Positions 8,691 to 18,441 of a stretch of 64,000 nucleotides of DNA are shown here, one piece after another. A model generated the notes under the pieces. It saw only the letters and a list, made by a program, of their open reading frames with translations, had not been told where the DNA came from and did no database searches. The position numbers and the translations under genes were made by a program. Source of the stretch: Chitinophagales bacterium (GTDB lineage Bacteria > Bacteroidota > Bacteroidia > Chitinophagales > Chitinophagaceae); contig JAFLBL010000001.1 of the NCBI GenBank assembly GCA_017303855.1, positions 124,001 through 188,000 on the forward strand, in the 5' to 3' direction. Position 1 is the first letter of the stretch, and each line of letters begins with the position of its first letter.

Positions 8691-9788
8691 ATGGCATTAC
8701 AGGCAGGTATCGTCGGTCTCCCAAACGTAGGCAAATCAACTTTGTTTAATGCGGTCAGCAACAGCGCCAAAGCGCAGGCCAGCAACTATCGTTTCTGTAC
8801 CATTGATCCCAATGTAGGGCTCGTGGACGTACCTGATCCCCGGCTGAATAAGCTGGCTGAACTGGTATTGCCCAACCGTACGGTTCCCACACAGATTGAA
8901 ATCGTGGATATTGCCGGATTGGTTAGAGGTGCCAGCAAGGGCGAAGGACTGGGCAATAAATTCCTGGGAAATATCCGGGAAGTAGATGCCATAATCCATG
9001 TGATCCGTTGTTTTGAAGATGAGAACATCCTGCGTGATGAAGGCGCCATTAACCCGATCAGTGATAAAGAGATTATTGATACCGAACTGCAGCTGAAGGA
9101 CCTGGAAAGCGTGGAAAAGAAAATTCAACGGAATGAGAAGCTGGCCAAATCGGATCCCAAACTGAAAGCAGAACTCGAAGTACTTCAGTTATGTAAGGCT
9201 CATCTCGAAAAAGGAAAAAGTATCCGTGAACTGGACCTTTCCAAAGAAGACCGTACCGCTATCGCCGATCTTTTCCTGCTGACCGAAAAGCCCGTACTCT
9301 ATGTGGCCAATGTGGACGAAGCATCCATGCATACGGGCAATAAATTTTCAGAGGCCCTCAAAGAAGCCGTGAAGAATGAAAAGGCTGAAGTAATCGTAAT
9401 GAACAACAATATCGAAGCGCAGATCTCCGAAATGGAAAACCCTGAGGACAAGCAGCTCTTTATGGAAGAATATAAAATGGAAGAACCGGCTCTTGACCGC
9501 CTGATTCACTCTGCATACCGTTTACTCAACTTATTTACATACTTCACTGCCGGTGTACAGGAAGTGCGTGCCTGGACCATTCACCAGGGCTGGAGAGCCC
9601 CGCAGGCCGCCAGCGTAATCCATACCGATTTTGAAAAAGGATTTATTAAAGCGGAAGTCATCGGTTACGACGATTTCATCCACTACGGTTCTGAAGCCGC
9701 GGCCCGCGAAGCCGGCCGTTTACGTATCGAGGGAAAAGAATATATTGTAAAGGATGGAGATGTGATGCACTTCAGGTTTAATGTGTAG
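8691..9788 (+). CDS. ychF: Redox-regulated ATPase YchF (OLA1 family)
   Basis: A 365-residue protein of standard YchF length. It has the P-loop GLPNVGKS (residues 9-16), switch II DIAGLVRGASKGEGLGNKFL, a coiled-coil insertion around residues 130-170 (IDTELQLKDLESVEKKIQR), the degenerate base-recognition motif NVDE that favours ATP over GTP, and the C-terminal TGS domain (FTAGVQEVRAWTI ... YIVKDGDVMHFRFNV). YchF binds ribosomes and is linked to stress and translation control. It is a single-gene unit, divergent from the SpmAB-like gene. Confidence 0.97.
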   Translation: MALQAGIVGLPNVGKSTLFNAVSNSAKAQASNYRFCTIDPNVGLVDVPDPRLNKLAELVLPNRTVPTQIEIVDIAGLVRGASKGEGLGNKFLGNIREVDAIIHVIRCFEDENILRDEGAINPISDKEIIDTELQLKDLESVEKKIQRNEKLAKSDPKLKAELEVLQLCKAHLEKGKSIRELDLSKEDRTAIADLFLLTEKPVLYVANVDEASMHTGNKFSEALKEAVKNEKAEVIVMNNNIEAQISEMENPEDKQLFMEEYKMEEPALDRLIHSAYRLLNLFTYFTAGVQEVRAWTIHQGWRAPQAASVIHTDFEKGFIKAEVIGYDDFIHYGSEAAAREAGRLRIEGKEYIVKDGDVMHFRFNV

Positions 9789-9814
9789 TTTAATGAAAAT
9801 TGAGCATTAAACAT

Positions 9815-9861
9815 TGAATATTGAGCATTGGTATGCTTATAAATTCAATGTTCAATATTCA
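9815..9861. terminator. Long hairpin between two converging genes
   Basis: Arms 9815-9830 and 9846-9861 pair over 16 positions with one mismatch or wobble and a 15-nt spacer. The element directly abuts the stop codon of the minus-strand gene at 9862 and lies 26 bases past the ychF stop. It is AT-rich, lacks a long T tail, and may act as a bidirectional terminator or mRNA 3' stabiliser. Confidence 0.5.
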
Positions 9862-12800
9862 TCAGAACAATGCCGTCACCCCCGCTTTTCCCAAATGCAC
9901 GGTTCTGGCTGCACCCGATTTACGGCCATCATAATTAAAGGTCAGCTCGAGGTTATTCATCAGCCGTTTATTGAAGCCCAGTGACCACAGATAGTTGCTG
10001 CCGGGCAATAAACCATCGAGCATAATATAACTTACAGCTGTATTGGCCGGGAACTTATAACTGATATTATTGAGCGTGAATTTGCCGGTCAATGAACTTC
10101 GTTGCAGAATATTATACCTGGACTCAATATTAATGGAATGGGAAACTGATTTTTCACCGCCGTAATCCGGTTTGTTCTTCCGGATATCATATTTATAGGC
10201 CGTTTTAATATTGAATTTAGTGCCTTGTATAAATATCAGTGTCGGTTCCGCATTGAAAATATCCAGCTGGTAATTCCGGTTGGCGAAGGAGGGTGTGGTT
10301 AATGCATTCATCCCTTTTTTACTGTTCAGTGTAACAGCCATTTTCCGGCTCATATTCCAACGCCATTTTACCGACCAGTCGATCAGTTTCCGGCTCTCGT
10401 ATCCATACGTAAGCAGCGATTTACCAGAATTCCGGTAATTGGTAAAATCAATACCCCACTTGCTGCTGAACCGGTTAAAGGAAAGGGTATTGAGGATGGT
10501 ATTACTCAATGTTATCAATGCCGTATCGGTAACCGCGTATTTAAACGGATTGAATTCAAATCCGCCGGATGCGATTGATTTTTTACTGCTCTGGAAGGAA
10601 CTCAGCAGGTTTGTTTTGGAAATAAACTTCGCAAACCCTTTCAGTTTCGGACCATTGAGCCGGGCACGTGGATTTATATCAAGCCGGTAATTCAACGTGA
10701 TATAATTGGCTTTGATAAAATCATTGGTTGGGGTGAATACCCGGATGAATTTTTTCTGATCGGTGAAAGCGGCTACTTCAAACTCATTCAGCTGCTGAAT
10801 ATTGTCCCCGTTATAATCATTCCAGGCATACTCCCCGGTACCGGCCGGTACTTCCAGGTACGCAAAATCACGTCGTTGCTCCTGCCCTGCTCCCACTTCA
10901 TATAATACATTTCCGGTCAGAAGTCCCTTCCATTCATTCATCACATATTCCGCACGGCCCAATATGGTTTCATCATCTTTCTGTGTGGTAAGAGCCGTAT
11001 TGAGCACTTTCAGTTTACGGAAAGTGGCATTGAGGTAAAACTGCCGTTTGGCATTTCCTTCCAGCATCGTCTGCAGGTTGAGGTTCATACTCCGGTCGCC
11101 CCGGAGAAAGGATTTTCCAACCGCATATTTATCCGAGCGGGTAAAGAAGCTAACGGCGTACCGGTCTTTTTTCGATTCATCCGATTTCAGATAGGCTGTA
11201 TATACATCAAAATAAAAAGAAGCGGGTACCAGGGTATCATTTAGTGAGTAACGGGTTCCACTTTTCTCCAGGGAATAGCTGATACCGGCCCGCCAGTTGT
11301 TCCATTTTTTCAGTTGCTTACTCAGATCAAGTACCGGGCGAAGAAACTGACCCTTGTTCAGCCGGTAATCAAACCCGGTCACCACGAGTTGATTATTGAA
11401 CCGCCATCCTTTCCAGTCAGCACTGTGCTTCACCTGGTGTTGCAGCCCTTTATACGCATCGCTTCTGGAATAGCGTATCAGCTGGTAACTAAACGCATGT
11501 TCTTTCTTATCGCGGAGTCCCGCCCCTGCTTTGATGATATGTTCATCCACCGCGGCGGCACCTGACAATAATTGCAATCCCCAGTCCCGGCTGAATTCCA
11601 CATTGCGGAGACGTTCCAGCGGGCTGAATTTTCGCTGCACATATTCATAGTCCAGTGAAGTCAGCAACTCAAGTTTACGCGCTTCTTTCAGCAGGCTGGT
11701 GTTGCTGAACTGCAGTTTGGATGCCCAACCCCTGTCATCCCCGTTATTTTTTGACGAAAAAGTATTCACATCGCTGTTACTGGTAGCTACTTCCGCTTTC
11801 AGCAACGTATTCTTGCCCGGTGCATAATCAAGTCCCAGGTTAAGTAACTGCTGTCTTTTGGGTGCCACAATTATCTGTACCGGTTCATACTGTCCTTGTT
11901 TCACACCGGCTACCGGGGACACATATTTGTATACTTTTCCGTTGGCACCATTGAAATCAGGCAGGTAATCTCCTTTGCCCGCGCCTACATCAATAAAGGA
12001 TAAATTATATTTTGCCACTGCGGGATCCGAAGAATACCGGTAAAGTGAATCCGGTCCGGTAACAATTTTCTCATACAAAATTTTATCTGCGGCAAACGTA
12101 TCAATCACCGCTGTAGGATAAAACGCTTTCTGTATACTATCACCGATATCTGATAAAAATTGTTTCTGCCGGGTATCGAGTACCTGGTTGATTTGAGAAT
12201 TCCTGGCATCCGCGTTGTTAAACGCGCCCAGGCGGATTTTTACTTTATTGCTGAATTCAAATTCCTGTGACAGGTACAGATTAGTATTCAGGTAATTTCG
12301 TTCCGCATATTCAAACTCCACCTGGATCCGGCTGTCCTTGGTGATCATTCGCTTAGGCGTAAACGTTATTTCCGCCGTATTATAATTGATCACATAATCC
12401 TGGTCTTCGCCGCGTTGCAGCAACTGCCCGTCGTAAAATACCCGTTCCGTATTGGCCAGTACCACAAAGAAAAGTTCATTATTGGGTCCACGCAGCCGGT
12501 ACGGTCCCTGATTGCCTTCCTGCGGGTCCAGCACCTGGCGGTTGAATTTCCCCTTGGCTACGGACCCACTCACCAATGTATTGGAGCGTGTTTTTCCGGA
12601 AATCCGCTGGTTGTTTTGAAAAGAAATCCCCTGCAGTCGTTTATAAAAATTGAGGAAATAGGTTTTATTCTGCCGGATATCAATATCACCGAGATTCAGT
12701 TGCCATCCCTTTTTCTTAAACTGCAGAAAGACCTGGTCAAATTCATTCAATTGTTGTGTATTTCCGTCCGGCTGAATCGGGATATTATTGTCTGTAATGG

Positions 12801-13356
12801 CCGCCTGGATTTCGATACTATCACCCAGCATTCCACTCAGCTGCAGGTTCAGTGAAGAATTAACTACTGCATCCTGCCGGTTGCCAAACCCGATCTGCCG
12901 GCCCAGGCTGCCTTCCGCTTTCAGGTTTCCGAAATCAAAAACGCCCCGTTGCTCATTGGTTAATCCCTGGTTGAATGCATAGGGTTTAACATAGAAATTA
13001 TTCATGATGCTGTCGTAACTGAAGCGGCGGGCTACGGCATTCAGTTTATATGGAAATACCCTGTAAGTAACGGTAATACTGTCGCTGACCGGCCTTTTAA
13101 TCCAGTATAAAACAGCATTTACCGGGTCCAGGCGATAATCCGACTTTGGTACCAGTGATACCTGAAAACTACGGTTAATGATACTCAGTGTATCCAAACG
13201 AATACTATCTGCATCCACTTTAAAAGATCTGACGCGCAGATTTGAAACAGCCGTAGCCGGGCCAACCATTTGCGAATACCCACAAAATGAATAGATTACG
13301 AATAAAATAAAAAAATATGGTTTTCCCGATTGCTTCAACAGCAGCAGTTTTCTCAA
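9862..13356 (-). CDS. Very large outer-membrane beta-barrel protein of unknown function
   Basis: About 1164 residues if translation starts at the TTG at 13356. That start gives a clean signal peptide (LLKQSGKPYFFILFVIY, then CGYSQ). The in-frame ATGs at 13446-13452 lie inside the divergent gene's 5' end and would put an odd 30-residue tail before the signal. The mature protein begins with a beta-rich domain (VSLVPKSDYRLDPVNAVLYW), then a segment with IQAAITDNNIPIQPDGN and QFKKKGWQLNLGDIDIRQ, and a long run of amphipathic strands ending in a C-terminal barrel-type strand (GKAGVTALF). These features recall large Bacteroidota surface barrels distantly like SprA, but much shorter. The role is unknown. 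Confidence 0.75.
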   Translation of the reverse strand: MRKLLLLKQSGKPYFFILFVIYSFCGYSQMVGPATAVSNLRVRSFKVDADSIRLDTLSIINRSFQVSLVPKSDYRLDPVNAVLYWIKRPVSDSITVTYRVFPYKLNAVARRFSYDSIMNNFYVKPYAFNQGLTNEQRGVFDFGNLKAEGSLGRQIGFGNRQDAVVNSSLNLQLSGMLGDSIEIQAAITDNNIPIQPDGNTQQLNEFDQVFLQFKKKGWQLNLGDIDIRQNKTYFLNFYKRLQGISFQNNQRISGKTRSNTLVSGSVAKGKFNRQVLDPQEGNQGPYRLRGPNNELFFVVLANTERVFYDGQLLQRGEDQDYVINYNTAEITFTPKRMITKDSRIQVEFEYAERNYLNTNLYLSQEFEFSNKVKIRLGAFNNADARNSQINQVLDTRQKQFLSDIGDSIQKAFYPTAVIDTFAADKILYEKIVTGPDSLYRYSSDPAVAKYNLSFIDVGAGKGDYLPDFNGANGKVYKYVSPVAGVKQGQYEPVQIIVAPKRQQLLNLGLDYAPGKNTLLKAEVATSNSDVNTFSSKNNGDDRGWASKLQFSNTSLLKEARKLELLTSLDYEYVQRKFSPLERLRNVEFSRDWGLQLLSGAAAVDEHIIKAGAGLRDKKEHAFSYQLIRYSRSDAYKGLQHQVKHSADWKGWRFNNQLVVTGFDYRLNKGQFLRPVLDLSKQLKKWNNWRAGISYSLEKSGTRYSLNDTLVPASFYFDVYTAYLKSDESKKDRYAVSFFTRSDKYAVGKSFLRGDRSMNLNLQTMLEGNAKRQFYLNATFRKLKVLNTALTTQKDDETILGRAEYVMNEWKGLLTGNVLYEVGAGQEQRRDFAYLEVPAGTGEYAWNDYNGDNIQQLNEFEVAAFTDQKKFIRVFTPTNDFIKANYITLNYRLDINPRARLNGPKLKGFAKFISKTNLLSSFQSSKKSIASGGFEFNPFKYAVTDTALITLSNTILNTLSFNRFSSKWGIDFTNYRNSGKSLLTYGYESRKLIDWSVKWRWNMSRKMAVTLNSKKGMNALTTPSFANRNYQLDIFNAEPTLIFIQGTKFNIKTAYKYDIRKNKPDYGGEKSVSHSINIESRYNILQRSSLTGKFTLNNISYKFPANTAVSYIMLDGLLPGSNYLWSLGFNKRLMNNLELTFNYDGRKSGAARTVHLGKAGVTALF

Positions 13357-13438
13357 AAGCGTAAATTTCGTGGTTTTTATTGTATTGATATGGCTCTTCC
13401 TGAAAATCAGCTTATTTTTGATTATCAACAAGATAAGT

Positions 13439-15607
13439 ATGACCATGACCACCCGGATCTCCCTTTTTTCCCTTGTTTTAACCCTGGCCCTGCTGGGGCA
13501 AGGGGTACATGGTTATGGACAACAGGATAATCTCTGGTATTTTGGCAATAATGCAGCTTTAAGCTTTCAGAATGCAGGTGCATTGCCGGTACCGCAGGTA
13601 CTGAATAACAGTGCCATGATATCAGCCGAGGCCAGCGCCGCAATTGCCGATAATGCCGGAAACCTTTTATTTTACACAAATGGCCAGGAAGTCTATAACA
13701 GGAATCACCAATTGATGTTTAACGGAGATGGGCTTACCGGTCATCCTTCGGCCTGTCAGATAGTTGTGGTACCACAGCCGGGTAGCGAAACGATCTTTTA
13801 TATTTTTACTGCTGATGCATTTGAAAACGATCTTACTAACGGATACAATTATTCCATTGTAGACATGACCGGTGATGGAGGTCTTGGAAATGTAATCAGC
13901 AAGAATAATCCATTATGGGCGTCCGGTACTGAACGGATTACGGCAGTCAGGCATGCCAATGGTACCGATATCTGGATCATCACCAATGATAAAGAAACCA
14001 ATATTTTCCGTGCCTGGCCCTTAACCTGTGCCGGCCTTCAGCTTAATGCCAGTGTGGTTTCCACCATCGGCGCTGTAATGAACCAGCATGCATTGATGAG
14101 TGTTGGTGTTTTAAAAGCCAGTCCTGACGGACAGTTTCTCTGTCAGACGCATTTCCCTTTCTCCGATGCAAATTCCACCAATTCTAATTTTTTCCAGTTT
14201 TTTGATTTTAATAATGCAACCGGGGTAATTAGTAATGTAAGGCAGATAACAATGCCGTCCAGTCAGTATAACCATTGCGAATTTTCACCGGATTCAAAAC
14301 TATTGTATGTAACGAGGAAAAATAACAAGCAACTGGATCAGTTTGATATCAGTGTACCTACAACAGCAGCCATTATGGCTTCTCGTATCAGTATTCCCAC
14401 CACTAATAGCTATTACGACCTTCAACTGGCACCGGATGAGAAAATATACCTGAGTCAGGCCAATTCTCAACTCGCCGTTATTAAATTTCCGAATATCCGG
14501 GGAACCGGGTGTACGTTTGAACGGAATGTAATCAATCTAAACCCGGGCAGCGCATTTGTGGGATTACCTTCACATATTAATGATATTGTGGCATCCAATA
14601 ATCCGGGCAATGGATTTGACTTTACGATTCAGGATAGTTGTACGGGCCGGGTACAATTTACTTCGGCTACCACGTTGCCCGGAAACCTGACCTGGGAATG
14701 GGACTTTGGTGATAATGCCACTTCCACTTTGCAGAATCCGGTGCATGTTTTTCCCAACCCGGCCGCTTTGTACACGGTAAAACTGAAAATCACGTCCTCG
14801 CTTTCCTGCGGTATACTTGTGAGAGCACGAAATATCAGGCCTTCGGGTATGATAAAGCCGGTTGCGGGTTTCACCCATCTGTTCAGATGTGATTCTAATT
14901 TTGTCCGTTTTACGAATACCAGTATGGATACAGCACAGCCCGGCATCCGGTACTTATGGGATTTCGGAGATAACTTCAGCTCCACGTTATCAAATCCGGT
15001 ACACAGCTATCTTACAGAAGGTAGTTATGATGTTAAGCTGAAAATAATTACCGGTACTGCCTGTAATGATGATTCCGTAAGCTACCCCGTTCAATTTTCC
15101 AGGTACAGCATCAATATAACACCGGATCAGACTATCAATTACGGACAAACGGTTACGCTCAATACTGATGTTCCCGCAGACAGCTACGACTGGTCGCCCG
15201 GAAAATGGCTGAGTGACAGTACCATCCGGAATCCTGTTGTTATTCCGGAAGATAATATCAGGTATACGCTTATAGCCAAAAGCGGCGATTGCACGGCTTA
15301 CGACACGGTCAACATTACAGTTATACAGAATGACTTTCTTTACATGCCAACGGCATTTACACCCAATGCAGACGGGAAAAACGATATCATACGCCCCCTG
15401 ATAAACGGACGGTATCAGCTTAAAGATTTCAGTATCTATAACCGGAACGGGGAAAAAGTGTATACCACCTCTGTACGTGGCAATGGATGGGACGGACGTA
15501 TTGGAGGACTGGTGCAGAACACGGGGGTTTACGTATGGATGCTGCAGGCTACGGCGCCGGATGGACGGGTTCTTTTCCGGAAAGGCCAGGTAACCCTTAT
15601 CCGTTAA
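13439..15607 (+). CDS. Secreted PKD-domain protein with CHU_C-type gliding/T9SS C-terminal domain
   Basis: Start 13439 gives a signal peptide (MTMTTRISLFSLVLTLALLG, cleavage near GYGQ) and a 722-residue protein. The N-terminal part looks like a beta-propeller (DNLWYFGNNAALSF, NLLFYTNGQEVYNR, FSPDSKLLYVTRKNNKQLDQF). Two PKD domains follow, marked by WEWDFGDNATSTLQNP and YLWDFGDNFSSTLSNPVHSY. The C-terminus is the gliding-motility/type IX sorting domain (MPTAFTPNADGKNDI ... IYNRNGEKVYTT ... GWDGRIGG ... TGVYVWML). Such proteins are exported by the type IX system and kept at the cell surface. The ligand is unknown. It is followed 14 bases later by a small barrel protein and diverges from the large barrel gene. 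Confidence 0.88.
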   Translation: MTMTTRISLFSLVLTLALLGQGVHGYGQQDNLWYFGNNAALSFQNAGALPVPQVLNNSAMISAEASAAIADNAGNLLFYTNGQEVYNRNHQLMFNGDGLTGHPSACQIVVVPQPGSETIFYIFTADAFENDLTNGYNYSIVDMTGDGGLGNVISKNNPLWASGTERITAVRHANGTDIWIITNDKETNIFRAWPLTCAGLQLNASVVSTIGAVMNQHALMSVGVLKASPDGQFLCQTHFPFSDANSTNSNFFQFFDFNNATGVISNVRQITMPSSQYNHCEFSPDSKLLYVTRKNNKQLDQFDISVPTTAAIMASRISIPTTNSYYDLQLAPDEKIYLSQANSQLAVIKFPNIRGTGCTFERNVINLNPGSAFVGLPSHINDIVASNNPGNGFDFTIQDSCTGRVQFTSATTLPGNLTWEWDFGDNATSTLQNPVHVFPNPAALYTVKLKITSSLSCGILVRARNIRPSGMIKPVAGFTHLFRCDSNFVRFTNTSMDTAQPGIRYLWDFGDNFSSTLSNPVHSYLTEGSYDVKLKIITGTACNDDSVSYPVQFSRYSINITPDQTINYGQTVTLNTDVPADSYDWSPGKWLSDSTIRNPVVIPEDNIRYTLIAKSGDCTAYDTVNITVIQNDFLYMPTAFTPNADGKNDIIRPLINGRYQLKDFSIYNRNGEKVYTTSVRGNGWDGRIGGLVQNTGVYVWMLQATAPDGRVLFRKGQVTLIR

Positions 15608-15621
15608 GTACGCTGAAAAAC

Positions 15622-16182
15622 ATGAAATCGTTTTTTACATTACCTGCACTTTTTTTACTCTTTAGTCTGTCTGCGGACGCACAGCAACCGGATGTGCCCA
15701 AACCCTTACAACGGGAAACACGTCAGCAATTGCTGGCAGGAGCGTCATTCCCGACAGGTGCCTTTTCCCGCACACACGCGCCAGGTATAACAATAAGCTA
15801 TAACCGGATTCTTGGTAACGAACGGGTTGGGCCCGGTGTGATAAAGAGACAAACCCGTTGGTTTACCGCCGCATCACTCTCCCACTTTACCGGCCGGAAA
15901 GAAACCGCGGGTGCAGGAACGTTCAGCTATTATGGCTATAGTCTGTTCGATGTACAGGGAGGTCTGCACTGGTCACCTTTTAAAAAGTCAGGTATTTCCC
16001 TGGGCACCGGGCCAGCGCTCGGTTACTACAAGCATATCTTCCGGTTTACTTATACCGGTACATTTCAGGTCAGTTATCAGGCGGGAAAAAAAATAAGCAT
16101 CACTCCCGGCCTTTCATTGTTTAAGGAAATAAGGAGTGATGCTTTATGGGTAACCCGTCTGCAACTGGGCTATCAGTTCTGA
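15622..16182 (+). CDS. Small outer-membrane beta-barrel protein downstream of the PKD/CHU_C gene
   Basis: Start 15622 gives a signal peptide (MKSFFTLPALFLLFSLSADAQ) and a 186-residue protein. The longer frame starts inside the preceding gene and is unlikely. The mature part is a run of short amphipathic strands (ITISYNRILGNERVG, WFTAASLSHFTG, FSYYGYSLFDVQGGLHWSPF, LQLGYQF at the C-terminus) ending in Phe, the usual signature of an outer-membrane barrel. It is co-directional and 14 bases after the PKD/CHU_C gene, like the small membrane partners often paired with type IX secreted proteins. That functional link is inferred. Confidence 0.65.
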   Translation: MKSFFTLPALFLLFSLSADAQQPDVPKPLQRETRQQLLAGASFPTGAFSRTHAPGITISYNRILGNERVGPGVIKRQTRWFTAASLSHFTGRKETAGAGTFSYYGYSLFDVQGGLHWSPFKKSGISLGTGPALGYYKHIFRFTYTGTFQVSYQAGKKISITPGLSLFKEIRSDALWVTRLQLGYQF

Positions 16183-16184
16183 TA

Positions 16185-18344
16185 TCAGTCTGTAATTCCT
16201 TCCAGGGCAAACATAAATGCGTATTGTAATGCCACATCTTTCAGGTAATCAAACCGACCGGAAGCCCCTCCGTGACCGGCTTCCATATTTGTTTTGAAAA
16301 GCAACAGGTTTTTATCCGTCTTCATTGTCCTTAACCGGGCTACCCATTTGGCGGGTTCAAAATACTGTACCTGGCTGTCATGCAGGCCGGTTGTTACCAG
16401 CATATGAGGATAGTTTTTCTTCTCCACATTATCATAGGGAGAATAGGTTTTCATATAAAAATAAGCTTCCTTATCAGCCGGGTTGCCCCATTCGTCATAT
16501 TCATTTGTCGTCAGCGGAATCGTAGGATCCGACATGGTGGTAACAACATCTACAAACGGCACGCCGGCAATCACTCCGTTCCAGAGATCAGGAGCCATGT
16601 TAACGATGGCTCCCATTAATAAACCGCCCGCGCTGCCGCCTCTTGCATACAAATGTCCCCGGGAAGTATACTTATCCTTTATCAACGCTTCTCCGCAGTC
16701 AATAAAATCCGTAAACGTATTTTTCTTTTTTTGCAGTTTCCCGTCCTCATACCATTGACGTCCCATCTCCTGTCCGCCCCGCACATGCGCAATGGCGTAA
16801 ATAAAACCACGGTTGAGCAGGCTGAGCAGGTTGCTGTTAAATTCCGCATCGGATGTGTATCCGTATGACCCATACGCATAAAGCAACAATGGAGCTGTGC
16901 CGTTTCTCGGTGTATCTTTTTTATACACCAGCGACACCGGTACCCTGGCACCGTCCCGGGCTGTTACAAACAGCCGCTCCGTTATATAATCCCGTTTATC
17001 AAATCCGCCAAGAACGGTTTGCTCTTTCAGCAGTTTCTTTTCTTTGCTGTCCATCGCATAATCAAATACGGAAGCAGGCGTGGTCAGAGACGTATACCGG
17101 TACCGCAAAGTGCTGCTGTTAAAATCCCGGTTGTCCATGGTGCTGGCGGTATAAGCCGGTTCACCAAAATCCAGGTAATGTTCAGCCCCTGTTTTCGCAT
17201 CCCGTATTCGCAACCTGATCAACCCCTCTTTCCGTTCAGTAATCACCCAATGATTGCTGAATACATCCAGCTCTTCCAGCAACACATCCGCCCGATGGGG
17301 AATCACATCTTTCCAGTTTTCTTTTGTCGTTTTATCCAGCGGTGTTTCCATCAGACGGAAATTGATGGCATCCAGATTGGTCCGGATCAGGAATTTGTCG
17401 CCCCAGTGATCTACACTATACAGTACGTTTTTCATCCGCGGCTGAAATATCCGGAACGCGCGATCCGGGTCCTGTGCAGGAATAACCCGGTATTCGCTGG
17501 ACAAAGTGGCGCTTGAAAATATAACAATAAACTCCTTTGACCGGGTACTGTAAACTCCGATATAATTCGTTTCATCCTTCTCTGTAAAAACGGTTTGATC
17601 AGCCGTTGCGGTTGTCCCTAACCGGTGTTTCCGGATATTTTCGGAACGGAGTGTCAGGGGGTTGTTGGCGGTATAAAAAATGGTTTTGTTATCCGCTGCC
17701 CATACTCCATATCCGGCCGTACCCGGAATTTCATCGGGCATCAGCTCCCCTGTTTCCAGGTTTTTAACATGAAGCGTGTATTGACGCCGTGAAAGTTTAT
17801 CCACGCCAAATACCAGCCATTTATTATCCGGACTTATATTCAGCCCGGTCACAGAAAAATAACCTGATCCTTCCGCCATTTTATCTACATCCAGTAATAA
17901 CTCCTCCGGCGCGTCCAGACTTCCTTTTTTTCTGCAATATTTGTAATACTGATTTCCTTCTTCCGTCCGGGAATAATAATAATACCCGTTGTTCAGCACA
18001 GGTACCGATTCATCTTTTTCTTTTATTCGTCCCTTCAATTCCGCAAATAAATGTTGCTGAAATTGTTTTGTACCCGACATCATGGTATCTAAATAGGCAT
18101 TTTCCGCTTTGAGGTAATCAAGCACCCGGGTACTATCCGGTCCTTTTTTAAAATAATCATTCATCCAGTAGTATTCGTCCAGGCGTTTGTCGCCATGGGC
18201 TTCCAGTACTGTATCTTTTTTAAGTGCCACGGGAGCCTTTACGGCATCGGGCCATTGAACCGGTTCTTTTTTCACTTGATTGCTTTTACAGGAAAAGGTC
18301 AGCAGAACTAAGGCAGCTGCCGGAAATATTAGTTTGTTGTACAT
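16185..18344 (-). CDS. S9 family peptidase (oligopeptidase B-like), lipoprotein
   Basis: A 719-residue prolyl-oligopeptidase-family serine peptidase, closest in layout to oligopeptidase B, which cleaves short peptides after basic residues. Residues 1-19 form an SPII signal (ALVLLTFSCKS), so it is exported and lipid-anchored rather than cytosolic. A beta-propeller spans roughly residues 80-430. The catalytic domain holds the nucleophile motif GGSAGG (Ser at about 571), the Asp in GLHDSQV, and the His in EAGHGG, so the triad is complete. Its stop lies two bases from the stop of the converging barrel gene. Confidence 0.9.
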   Translation of the reverse strand: MYNKLIFPAAALVLLTFSCKSNQVKKEPVQWPDAVKAPVALKKDTVLEAHGDKRLDEYYWMNDYFKKGPDSTRVLDYLKAENAYLDTMMSGTKQFQQHLFAELKGRIKEKDESVPVLNNGYYYYSRTEEGNQYYKYCRKKGSLDAPEELLLDVDKMAEGSGYFSVTGLNISPDNKWLVFGVDKLSRRQYTLHVKNLETGELMPDEIPGTAGYGVWAADNKTIFYTANNPLTLRSENIRKHRLGTTATADQTVFTEKDETNYIGVYSTRSKEFIVIFSSATLSSEYRVIPAQDPDRAFRIFQPRMKNVLYSVDHWGDKFLIRTNLDAINFRLMETPLDKTTKENWKDVIPHRADVLLEELDVFSNHWVITERKEGLIRLRIRDAKTGAEHYLDFGEPAYTASTMDNRDFNSSTLRYRYTSLTTPASVFDYAMDSKEKKLLKEQTVLGGFDKRDYITERLFVTARDGARVPVSLVYKKDTPRNGTAPLLLYAYGSYGYTSDAEFNSNLLSLLNRGFIYAIAHVRGGQEMGRQWYEDGKLQKKKNTFTDFIDCGEALIKDKYTSRGHLYARGGSAGGLLMGAIVNMAPDLWNGVIAGVPFVDVVTTMSDPTIPLTTNEYDEWGNPADKEAYFYMKTYSPYDNVEKKNYPHMLVTTGLHDSQVQYFEPAKWVARLRTMKTDKNLLLFKTNMEAGHGGASGRFDYLKDVALQYAFMFALEGITD

Positions 18345-18370
18345 AAAAAAGTATGTACCTGTAAAATACG

Positions 18371-18414
18371 AAAAAGCCTGTCAACTCTGCCAGGCAGCAG
18401 GAAACAGGCTTTTT
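18371..18414 (-). terminator. Terminator after sdhB
   Basis: Arms 18371-18381 and 18404-18414 pair (AAAAAGCCTGT with ACAGGCTTTTT), with an inner CTGCC/GGCAG pairing. Read on the minus strand it ends in TTTTT just after sdhB and before the S9 peptidase gene. Confidence 0.8.
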
Positions 18415-18441
18415 GGAACGTTACGGTATCCCGTGGTAAAA

